Assembly (NCBI GenBank): GCA_945867445.1
Contig: CAMBID010000004.1
Span: forward strand, 1-14,200
Reading direction: 5' to 3'
From: an uncultured Clostridia bacterium
GTDB lineage: Bacteria; Bacillota; Clostridia; Oscillospirales; Oscillospiraceae
DNA: 14,200 bases
The notes below the pieces were generated by a model, which saw only the letters and a program-made list of their open reading frames with translations, was not told where the DNA came from and made no database searches. The position numbers were made by a program, and so were the translations under genes. How positions within the stretch are numbered: position 1 is the first letter of the stretch; each line of letters starts with the position of its first letter. Shown here piece by piece: positions 7,251 through 12,559 of the stretch.

Positions 7251-7273
7251 CATTTGTCCGCGGCAAGCGGACA
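7251..7273. promoter_or_regulatory. Second TGTCC/GGACA dyad, next to the deaminase ribosome binding site
   Basis: TGTCCGC-GGCAA-GCGGACA (7255-7273) is a perfect 7-bp inverted repeat with a 5-nt centre, directly followed by the Shine-Dalgarno sequence GGAAAGGAG (7274-7282). It could be a downstream operator or an RNA hairpin affecting translation. It shares CATTTGTCC with the -35 dyad. Confidence 0.4.
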
Positions 7274-7293
7274 GGAAAGGAGCGAAGCGTCGT

Positions 7294-8310
7294 ATGAGAT
7301 TTGACTTCCCCCAGGTGGAGCTCCACCTGCATCTGGATGGGTCCTTCCGGCCGGAGACGGTCTGGGAGCTGGCGGAGGCGAAGGGCGTGGCCATGCCCGC
7401 AAAGGACCTGGCCGGCTACCGGGACTACCTTGCCGCCACGGCGGACTGCGCCAGCGTCAACGAGTACCTGGAGCGCTTTGAGCTGCCCCTGCGGGTGATG
7501 CAGGACGCCGCGGCCCTGACCCGGATCACCCGGGAGCTGATTTGGGATCTCGCGGACCGGGGTACGGCCTACGCGGAGATCCGTTTCGCCCCCCAGCTCC
7601 ACACGCGGGAGGGCCTGGATCAGCGCCGGGCGGTGGAAGCCGTTCTGGAGGGCCACCGTCAGGGAATGGCGGAGCGGCCGGACATCGATATCGGCATCCT
7701 TCTCTGCATGATGTGCGTGGGGCCGGAGACCGCCAACTGGGAGGCCAACGCCGAGACCGTGGAGACGGCGGCGGAGTATTTGGGCCGGGGCGTCGTGGGC
7801 ATCGACCTGGCCGGGGCGGAGGGCATCGTACCCCTCAGGAACTTCGCGCCTCTCTTCCGCCGGGCCGCCGAGCTGTGTATTCCCTTCACCTGCCACGCCG
7901 GGGACAGTCCCGGCCCGGACACGGTGGCGGACGCCCTGGACTTCGGGGCCCGGCGCATCGGCCACGGACACCATATCTATCAGGACCCAGCTCTCGTGCG
8001 CCGGGCGGCGGCCCTGGGGGTGACCCTGGAGATCTGCCCCACCAGCAACATCCAGTGCAAGACCCAGCCCTCCTATGAGGCGCACCCGGCCAAGAACCTC
8101 ATGGAGATGGGACTCGGCGTCTGCATTAACACCGACAACACGACGCTGGCGGGAGTTACTCTGGCGGACGAGTATGAGCACTGCGTCCATGAGATGGGCT
8201 TCACGTATGAGGATCTTCTCACCATGAACCGCTGCGCCATCCGAGCCTCCTTCGCCCCCATAGAGGTGAAGGAGCGCATCCTGACGGGGCTGAAGAAAGC
8301 CGCCCAGTGA
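7294..8310 (+). CDS. add: Adenosine deaminase family enzyme
   Basis: A 338-residue metal-dependent deaminase expected to convert adenosine (or deoxyadenosine) to inosine and ammonia in the cytoplasm. Seen: the zinc motif HLHLDGS (11-17), CHAGDSPGPDTV (200-211), RIGHG (221-225), TSNIQC, and NTDN (279-282) with the metal-binding Asp 281. Typical adenosine deaminases read HAGE; here the proton-relay Glu position is Asp 204 (GAC at 7903-7905), which may alter activity or specificity. The start at 7294 is chosen because GGAAAGGAG lies 11 nt upstream and MRFDFPQVELHLH is a typical N-terminus; the 27-residue extension to 7213 would cover the putative promoter and leader. First gene of a six-gene unit. 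An adenine or other purine deaminase of the same superfamily remains possible. Confidence 0.92.
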   Translation: MRFDFPQVELHLHLDGSFRPETVWELAEAKGVAMPAKDLAGYRDYLAATADCASVNEYLERFELPLRVMQDAAALTRITRELIWDLADRGTAYAEIRFAPQLHTREGLDQRRAVEAVLEGHRQGMAERPDIDIGILLCMMCVGPETANWEANAETVETAAEYLGRGVVGIDLAGAEGIVPLRNFAPLFRRAAELCIPFTCHAGDSPGPDTVADALDFGARRIGHGHHIYQDPALVRRAAALGVTLEICPTSNIQCKTQPSYEAHPAKNLMEMGLGVCINTDNTTLAGVTLADEYEHCVHEMGFTYEDLLTMNRCAIRASFAPIEVKERILTGLKKAAQ

Positions 8311-8810
8311 AGCTGCGGATCATCGGCGGCAGCGGCAGCGGGAAGAGCACCCTGGCCCAGGCCCTGGGGGAGCGCTATGGCGTCCCCGTCTGCGACCTGG
8401 ACCGCCTCCAGTGGGGCGGGGCCTACGGCCAGCGCCGTCCGGAGGCGGAGCGGGCCGCCATGCTCCAAGAGGTCCTCGCCCAAAGGGACTGGATCATCGA
8501 GGGCGTCTACTACGCCTGGACGGCGGAGACCTTCGCCCAGGCGGACGCCATCTGCCTCCTGGAGCCGCCCCTGGCCCTCTGCCGCCGCCGGGTCATCCGG
8601 CGCTACTACCGGCGAAAGCGCCGGGGCGCCGGCCATGGGGAGACGCTCCAGTCCCTCCGGGCGCTGCTCCGGTGGATGGATGCCTTCCAGACCCGGAACC
8701 TCCCGGCCATCCGGGAGACCCTGGCTCCCTACGAGGGGAAGACCCTCCGCGTCACGAAGGCAATGCCCACAGGGGACATCCTCTCGGCGCTGGAGGAAAT
8801 CTTACTATAA
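8307..8810 (+). CDS. Small P-loop NTPase/kinase, adenylate kinase-like (substrate unknown)
   Basis: A 167-residue P-loop protein resembling the small kinases often labelled AAA family ATPase or FlaR/topology modulation protein. Seen: Walker A GGSGSGKST (7-15), DLDRLQW (30-36) at the position of the catalytic/substrate Asp in nucleoside and shikimate kinase folds, DWIIEGVYYAW (61-71), and an Arg-rich lid RRRVIRRYYRRKR (93-105). It starts with GTG; GTGA overlaps the deaminase TGA by 4 nt, so translation is coupled. The coupling to adenosine deaminase and the downstream phosphorylase makes a nucleoside or related small metabolite a reasonable phosphate acceptor, but this is inference. The kinase fold is firm; the function is not known to me. 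Confidence 0.88.
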   Translation: MKLRIIGGSGSGKSTLAQALGERYGVPVCDLDRLQWGGAYGQRRPEAERAAMLQEVLAQRDWIIEGVYYAWTAETFAQADAICLLEPPLALCRRRVIRRYYRRKRRGAGHGETLQSLRALLRWMDAFQTRNLPAIRETLAPYEGKTLRVTKAMPTGDILSALEEILL

Positions 8811-8812
8811 AT

Positions 8813-8852
8813 AGGATAGAAAAGGATAGAAACGCCGGGGCGGGCCCCGGCG
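8813..8852. repeat. Tandem 10-bp repeat followed by a GC hairpin before the cysteine hydrolase
   Basis: AGGATAGAAA occurs twice head-to-tail (8813-8822, 8823-8832). CGCCGGGG (8833-8840), loop CGGG, and CCCCGGCG (8845-8852) follow directly, then the ribosome binding site GGAAAGGGAGG (8853-8863). The hairpin may separate expression or stability of the first two genes from the rest; no U-tract follows, so it is unlikely to terminate. Confidence 0.55.
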
Positions 8853-8868
8853 GAAAGGGAGGATACCG

Positions 8869-9399
8869 ATGGACTGCCTGTTCGTCATCGACTATCAGAA
8901 CGATTTCGTGGACGGCGCCCTGGGCTTCCCCGGGGCGGAAAGATTAGACGCGGGCATCGCCGCGCGCATCCGGGAATACGGCCCCGGGCGGGTTTGGTAC
9001 ACCCAGGACACCCATTTTGAGAACTACCTGGAGACCCGGGAGGGAAAGCATTTGCCCGTGCCCCACTGCCTCCGGGGCAGCCGCGGCTGGGAGAACTACG
9101 GCGAGACCGGGAAAGCCCTGCGGGAAGTGGGGGCCGTGGGCATTGAGAAGCGCACCTTCGGCCTGGACGCCGGGGACCCGGAGGTCCTGGCGAAGCTGCC
9201 CAAGGAAGCCGAGCGCATCGAGGTCTGCGGGCTGGTCAGCAACATCTGCGTGGTCAGCAACGCCGTGACCCTGCAGAGCCGCTACCCCCTGGCCCAGATC
9301 GTGGTGGACGCCCGTCTCACCGCCAGCTTTGACCCTGCTTTGCACGAAAAGACCCTGGACGTGCTGACGGGCCTGCAGGTGGAGGTGTTGAATCGATGA
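8869..9399 (+). CDS. Isochorismatase-family cysteine hydrolase, nicotinamidase-like
   Basis: A 176-residue cysteine hydrolase of the isochorismatase fold. The catalytic triad is visible as Asp 8 (VIDYQNDF), Lys 94 (EKRTFG) and Cys 127 (GLVSNICV). A metal-site pattern as in nicotinamidases is present: Asp 47 and His 49 (TQDTHF), with His 61 or His 66 (GKHLPVPHC) as further ligand. Nicotinamidases convert nicotinamide to nicotinate for NAD synthesis; related enzymes act on ureides, pyrazinamide or carbamoyl compounds. The start at 8869 has a strong GGGAGG upstream. It overlaps the acetyltransferase start by 4 nt. In this nucleoside-cleaving setting nicotinamide released from nicotinamide riboside is a plausible substrate, but the sequence only supports the family with confidence. 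Confidence 0.88.
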   Translation: MDCLFVIDYQNDFVDGALGFPGAERLDAGIAARIREYGPGRVWYTQDTHFENYLETREGKHLPVPHCLRGSRGWENYGETGKALREVGAVGIEKRTFGLDAGDPEVLAKLPKEAERIEVCGLVSNICVVSNAVTLQSRYPLAQIVVDARLTASFDPALHEKTLDVLTGLQVEVLNR

Positions 9400-9989
9400 C
9401 GGAGCGGGAGAACCTGCGCTCCGGCCGCCTCTACCAGGCGGGGGAGCGGGGGCTCACCGCCGCCCGGGACCGGGCCAAGGAGCTCTGCTTCGAGTTCAAT
9501 TCCCTTCGCCCCTCGGACCGGGCCGGGCAGGCCGCCCTTCTGCGGCAGCTTCTGGGAAGGGTGGGGCGGAACCCCTGCATTCTTGCCCCCTTCTGGTGCG
9601 ACTATGGGGAGAACATCACCGTCGGGGACGACTTTTTCGCGAACCATGGCCTCGTCATCCTGGACTGCGCCCCCGTTACCTTTGGGAATCACGTGTTCCT
9701 TGCCCCCAACTGCGGCTTCCACACGGCGGGACACCCTGTGGACGCGGAACGCCGGAACGCCGGCTGGGAATACGCAAGGCCCATCACCGTGGGGGACGAC
9801 GTCTGGTTCGGGGCCGGGGTGCAGGTGCTGCCCGGAGTCACCGTCGGCAGTGACTGCGTCATCGGCGCGGGCAGCGTGGTGACGGGGGACATTCCGGCCC
9901 ACTCCGTGGCTGCGGGCAACCCCTGCCGGGTGCTGCGGCCCATCACGGAGGCCGACCGGGAGACCCACTTTGGCCCATCAGACGACTGA
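9396..9989 (+). CDS. Sugar/maltose O-acetyltransferase family protein (left-handed beta helix)
   Basis: A 197-residue hexapeptide-repeat acyltransferase of the MAT/LacA/NodL type, which transfers acetyl from acetyl-CoA to a sugar hydroxyl. Seen: the N-terminal helical MAT domain (about 1-55, with RDRAKELCFEFN), hexapeptide turns from about residue 60 (ITVGDDFF, VTFGNHVF, ITVGDDVWFGAGVQV, VTVGSDCVIGAGSVV), the catalytic His 113 in TAGHP, and the closing AAGNPCRVL. Length fits the family. ATGA overlap joins it to the cysteine hydrolase gene. Its role among nucleoside-salvage genes is unclear: acetylation of released ribose or a nucleoside is conceivable, but such enzymes are often placed in detoxification of non-metabolised sugars. 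Confidence 0.92.
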   Translation: MTERENLRSGRLYQAGERGLTAARDRAKELCFEFNSLRPSDRAGQAALLRQLLGRVGRNPCILAPFWCDYGENITVGDDFFANHGLVILDCAPVTFGNHVFLAPNCGFHTAGHPVDAERRNAGWEYARPITVGDDVWFGAGVQVLPGVTVGSDCVIGAGSVVTGDIPAHSVAAGNPCRVLRPITEADRETHFGPSDD

Positions 9990-10025
9990 CACAACAGAAA
10001 TATAAAAATACAAGGAGGAAGCCCT

Positions 10026-10769
10026 ATGCTGCAGCCTCACATCCAGTTGGATGAACCCGTCAACACCCGCTATGCCATCCTGCCCGGGGACCCGGGGCGG
10101 CTGGACCGCATCGCTTTGCAGTTGGAAGATGTGCGGGAGCTGGCCTTTAACCGGGAGTTCCGCTCCCTGAAGGGAAACTACAAAGGGATCCCCATCCTGG
10201 CCATCTCCACCGGCATCGGCGGCCCCTCCGCCGCCATCGCCATGGAGGAGCTGAGGAATATCGGCGTCCGGGCCCTGGTGCGCATCGGCTCCTGCGGCGC
10301 CCTGCAGGAGGGCATCGCCCTGGGCGACCTCATCTTCGCCTGCGGCGCCATCCGGGACGAGGGGACCTCCAAGGCCTATGTGGACGTCCGCTTTCCGGCG
10401 GTGGCGGACAGCCGTCTCCTCCGCTTCTGCGAGGAGGCTGCGGAGGAGCAGGGCTGGCCCTGGCACGAGGGCATTGTCCACAGCCACGAGAGCTTCTACA
10501 TTGACACCAACGACCAGGAGTCCGAATACTGGTCTTCCAAGGGGGCCCTGGGCGCGGACATGGAGACCGCCGCCCTCCTCACCGCCGGAAGGCTCCGGGG
10601 CCTCCGGGCGGCGTCCATCCTCAACAATGTGGTCCTCTGGGGCAACGACACCGCCGACGCCATCGGCGGCTACGCCTCCGGGGAGGACATGACCGCCGTG
10701 GGCGAGAAGCGGGAGATCGCCGTGGCTCTCGAGGCGCTGTACCGTCTCAGCAAGGAGGAGAAGGCATGA
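10026..10769 (+). CDS. Nucleoside phosphorylase (PNP/Udp family), substrate uncertain
   Basis: A 247-residue phosphorylase of the NP-I family, splitting nucleoside plus phosphate into base and ribose-1-phosphate. Seen: the phosphate-loop region LPGDPGRLDRIA (19-30), STGIGGPSAAIAMEEL (61-76), RIGSCGAL (86-93) with the phosphate-binding Arg, HSHESFY (152-158), and GADMETAALL (176-185) whose ME pair (179-180) binds ribose. Most similar in my reading to uridine phosphorylase, but the QER uracil-binding motif of E. coli Udp is not seen, and the segment where E. coli DeoD carries its catalytic Asp reads SILNNVVLW (197-205). The base specificity is therefore open. AAGGAGG lies at 10012-10018. It overlaps the next gene by 4 nt. 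It provides a phosphorolytic route parallel to the hydrolases. Confidence 0.9.
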   Translation: MLQPHIQLDEPVNTRYAILPGDPGRLDRIALQLEDVRELAFNREFRSLKGNYKGIPILAISTGIGGPSAAIAMEELRNIGVRALVRIGSCGALQEGIALGDLIFACGAIRDEGTSKAYVDVRFPAVADSRLLRFCEEAAEEQGWPWHEGIVHSHESFYIDTNDQESEYWSSKGALGADMETAALLTAGRLRGLRAASILNNVVLWGNDTADAIGGYASGEDMTAVGEKREIAVALEALYRLSKEEKA

Positions 10770-11350
10770 AGGCACTCTATATCGACTGCTGCATCCGGGG
10801 GAAGGAATCCCGCAGCGCCAGGCTGGCTGAGGTCTTTCTGGAAAACCTCAGCCCGGAGTATGAGCTGACCCGCCGCCGCCTCATGGATGAGGCCCTCTAC
10901 CCCCTGACGGCGGACTCCCTCCGCCAGCGGGACGCCCTTCTGGCCCAGGGGAAGAGCCGCCATCCCCGCTTCCGCTTCGCCCACGAGATCGCGGAGGCGG
11001 ACCTCGTCATTCTGGCGGCTCCCTTCTGGGACCTGAGCTTCCCGGCCCTGCTGAAGGTCTACATCGAGAACGTCTCCGTGGAGGGGATCACCTTCCGGTC
11101 CACGGAGCAGGGCCTCCGGGGCCTCTGCCGGGGGAAGCACCTGGTCTTCCTCACCACCCGGGGCGGCATCTATGAGCCGGGCTCCGACTGGGAGCAGGCC
11201 GTACCGTACCTCAAAGCCATCCAGAGGTTCTTCGGCTTCGGTGACTTCCGGTATGTTGCTGCCGACGGCCTGGACATCCAGGGATACGACGGCGAGGCTG
11301 CCCTCCAAAAGGCCATGGACGAGGCCCGGGCCCTGGCGAAGGAACTGTAG
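10766..11350 (+). CDS. Flavodoxin-fold NAD(P)H oxidoreductase, AzoR/Flavodoxin_2-like
   Basis: A 194-residue protein of the flavodoxin-like NAD(P)H dehydrogenase/azoreductase group, which uses FMN to pass electrons from NAD(P)H to quinones, azo dyes or nitro compounds. Seen: a beta strand then FMN phosphate-loop-like segment (MKALYIDCCIRGKESRSARLA split over 1-21), the characteristic APFWDLSFPALLKVYIENV (85-103) followed by GITF (107-110), and TTRGGIYEPGS (130-140) at the flavin-binding turn. Length fits (AzoR about 200). Start ATG 10766 overlaps the phosphorylase stop (ATGA). It is the last gene of the unit. Physiological substrate unknown; any link to nucleosides or NAD is only positional. 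Confidence 0.88.
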   Translation: MKALYIDCCIRGKESRSARLAEVFLENLSPEYELTRRRLMDEALYPLTADSLRQRDALLAQGKSRHPRFRFAHEIAEADLVILAAPFWDLSFPALLKVYIENVSVEGITFRSTEQGLRGLCRGKHLVFLTTRGGIYEPGSDWEQAVPYLKAIQRFFGFGDFRYVAADGLDIQGYDGEAALQKAMDEARALAKEL

Positions 11351-11360
11351 TACGGAGTTC

Positions 11361-11407
11361 ATACTCTTTCTTGATAAAAATCAAAGATTTTTATCAAGAA
11401 AGAGTAT
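11361..11407. repeat. Perfect 21-bp AT-rich palindrome after the salvage operon
   Basis: Arms at 11361-11381 and 11387-11407 are exact reverse complements around CAAAG (the C and G can pair too, giving 22 bp and a 3-nt loop). The inner core CTTGATAAAAA/TTTTTATCAAG is shared with the palindromes at 11577 and 14071, while the outer arm (ATACTCTTT) differs yet stays paired. It lies 10 bases after the last operon gene. It may serve as a terminator-like stem, but no U-tract follows. Confidence 0.9.
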
Positions 11408-11530
11408 CAAATGCAATTCTTGGAAATCCCGTGCGCTCCGCGCCGTCCCATAGAAACCGGACGCGCTTCGCGCGAGCAAAAGATTGGAGAGCGTTTCATC
11501 AGGCGGTAGCATCAGTCACCAAAAGAGCAA
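11408..11530. other. Intergenic segment with GC hairpins and a TTTCATCAGG copy
   Basis: No gene is supported between 11351 and 11626 apart from repeats and a terminator. This part shows CGTCC (11444-11448) paired with GGACG (11459-11463), flanked by small GCG...CGC stems (GCGCTCCGCGC at 11433-11443; CGCGCTTCGCG at 11462-11472), and TTTCATCAGG at 11494-11503. It looks like a structured intergenic element, not a coding sequence. Confidence 0.5.
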
Positions 11531-11562
11531 AAACCGGCCCCGGTCTGAACCGGGGCCGGTTT
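11531..11562 (-). terminator. Intrinsic terminator of the SpoIIQ-like gene, possibly bidirectional
   Basis: AAACCGGCCCCGG (11531-11543) and CCGGGGCCGGTTT (11550-11562) form a perfect 13-bp stem with a 6-nt loop. On the minus strand it is followed by TTGCTCTTTT after the stem's own TTT, a good U-rich tail, 65 bases past the SpoIIQ-like stop codon. On the plus strand TTTCTC follows, so it may also stop read-through from the salvage operon. Confidence 0.82.
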
Positions 11563-11576
11563 CTCATGCGGATCTC

Positions 11577-11617
11577 ATACTAGTTCTTGATAAAAAGCTT
11601 TGAAAGCGTTTCATCAG
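11577..11617. repeat. Third copy of the AT-rich palindrome family, degenerate right arm
   Basis: The left arm (11577-11601; ATACTAGTTCTTGAT then AAAAAGCTTT) is a 25-bp perfect inverted match to 14098-14122. Its adjacent right arm AAAGCGTTTCATCAG (11603-11617) pairs only imperfectly with it. It lies between the SpoIIQ-like stop codon and its terminator. Confidence 0.85.
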
Positions 11618-11626
11618 ATTTTCCTA

Positions 11627-12328
11627 TCAGCTCTTCAGGAAATCCCGGGGGTCGATAGGTTCCTCATCCTGGAGGACGGCGAAGTGCAGGTGGGGGCCCA
11701 GCGCCGTTTCACTGAGGGAGCTGTTGCCCACGGCGCCAATGACCTCTCCGGCCTGGACGCGGTCCCCGGCCTTCACGGCGGGCTCCGGTGCCAAGCTCGC
11801 GTAGACGGTTTTCCTGCCGTCCCCATGGTCCAGAACCACGGTGTTGCCCAGAAGATCGTTTACCGTGACGGATTCCACCGTCCCGGCGCAGGCGGCGCAG
11901 ATCTCCGTGCCCTCCGCCGCGGCGATGTCCAGACCCTCATGGGTCCGCCAGTCGGCCAGCGTGTCATTATACTGCAGAGCGTCTGCCGAGAAGGCCGCCA
12001 CCGTTTCGCCCTCCAGGGGCGGTACGATGATCTGGGGGGCGGCGGCGATCACGGGCTCCGCCGGGGGTTCCGGCTCTGTGGACGTCACGGGGATTTCCTG
12101 CTCCTCGGGCAGGACCGGAATGGTGACGGGTACCGAGACCTCCTCCGCGTCTCCCTGCTCCTGCGCTTCGGCGCTTTGGCCCTCAATGACCTGGGGCGTT
12201 TCAATGACCTGGGGGTCCTGGACGGGTTTGGAGCGGGAGGCCTGGAAGGCCCCCACCGCCACGGCCAGGGCGCAGAGCCCCAGCACCACCCAGCCCCAGA
12301 AGCCCTGTGCTTTCGTCTGACGATGCAT
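11627..12328 (-). CDS. SpoIIQ-like membrane-anchored M23/LytM-domain protein
   Basis: A 233-residue protein with one N-terminal transmembrane helix (about 11-29), a long acidic Pro/Glu/Val linker (about 31-105, including PQVIETPQVIEG, a short duplication) and a C-terminal LytM/M23 domain. The segment ALQYNDTLADWRTHEGLDIAA (split at 117-137) resembles SpoIIQ, the forespore membrane protein that joins mother-cell SpoIIIAH during engulfment. Zinc ligands are intact: His 130 and Asp 134 (HEGLD) and HLH (213-215). The usual Y-x-H-L motif reads YASL (177-180), so peptidase activity is doubtful. Start 12328 has AAAGGAGG upstream. A plain M23 cell-wall peptidase is the alternative. It implies a spore former. 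Divergent from the DUF1576-like gene. Confidence 0.85.
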   Translation of the reverse strand: MHRQTKAQGFWGWVVLGLCALAVAVGAFQASRSKPVQDPQVIETPQVIEGQSAEAQEQGDAEEVSVPVTIPVLPEEQEIPVTSTEPEPPAEPVIAAAPQIIVPPLEGETVAAFSADALQYNDTLADWRTHEGLDIAAAEGTEICAACAGTVESVTVNDLLGNTVVLDHGDGRKTVYASLAPEPAVKAGDRVQAGEVIGAVGNSSLSETALGPHLHFAVLQDEEPIDPRDFLKS

Positions 12329-12429
12329 GTGTATCCCTCCTTTTTCTCCCAGTTTTGCCCTGGAAGGGGGATTCTATACCGGAAAAGCGAAAATTTCTCG
12401 TTGTTTTGTGGTTTCTTTCACAAAAAGCC

Positions 12430-12459
12430 TTGCAAGGGGCCGCGATCCTCCGGTATACT
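12430..12459 (+). promoter_or_regulatory. Possible promoter of the DUF1576-like gene
   Basis: TTGCAA (12430-12435) and TATACT (12454-12459) are 18 bp apart on the plus strand, giving a leader of about 95 bases that includes the 16-bp palindrome at 12475-12490. Confidence 0.45.
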
Positions 12460-12474
12460 GAATATGGATTTCAA

Positions 12475-12494
12475 ATGAAAAGCTTTTCATCAGG
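12475..12494. repeat. Perfect 16-bp palindrome with TTTCATCAGG extension
   Basis: ATGAAAAGCTTTTCAT (12475-12490) is self-complementary, and the right arm continues into CAGG. AAAGCTTTTCATCAGG resembles the right arms of the palindromes at 11603-11617 and 14098-14113. It would lie in the 5' leader of the DUF1576-like gene. Confidence 0.7.
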
Positions 12495-12544
12495 CTTTGA
12501 TATGAGGATACCGTTCCTACGCCATCAAACAGCGGATTGACCGC

Positions 12545-12553
12545 AAAAGGAGG
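12545..12553 (+). promoter_or_regulatory. Ribosome binding site that supports a TTG start
   Basis: AAAAGGAGG ends 6 nt before TTG at 12560. The only nearby upstream ATG (12502) is out of frame, so the DUF1576-like gene most likely starts with TTG. Confidence 0.85.
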
Positions 12554-12559
12554 ATACCC

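Larger units (their letters stand above)
12329..12559. other. Divergent intergenic region between SpoIIQ-like and DUF1576-like genes
   Basis: It holds ribosome binding sites for both genes, an 8-bp inverted pair TATACCGG (12375-12382) and CCGGTATA (12450-12457), the palindrome CCTTGCAAGG (12428-12437), and the perfect 16-bp palindrome ATGAAAAGCTTTTCAT (12475-12490) joined to TTTCATCAGG. For the minus-strand gene I see TATAGAAT but no vegetative -35 box, which would be compatible with a sporulation sigma factor but does not show it. Confidence 0.55.

Noticed and set aside
7213..7293. N-terminal extension of adenosine deaminase by 27 residues
   Set aside because: The extension is Pro/Arg-rich, unlike the family, begins inside the putative -10 box, and a good ribosome binding site precedes the ATG at 7294.
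7099..8190. A 363-codon minus-strand open frame opposite adenosine deaminase
   Set aside because: It is antisense to a deaminase with all metal-binding motifs and crosses the divergent promoter region.
9990..10025. Internal promoter before the nucleoside phosphorylase from the AT-rich TATAAAAAT
   Set aside because: No -35-like hexamer lies at 16-18 bp; the AT-rich stretch more likely just keeps the ribosome binding site open.
11371..11583. A 70-codon open frame between the oxidoreductase and SpoIIQ-like genes
   Set aside because: It begins inside the loop and arm of the palindrome and runs through hairpins and a terminator; no ribosome binding site or domain is seen.
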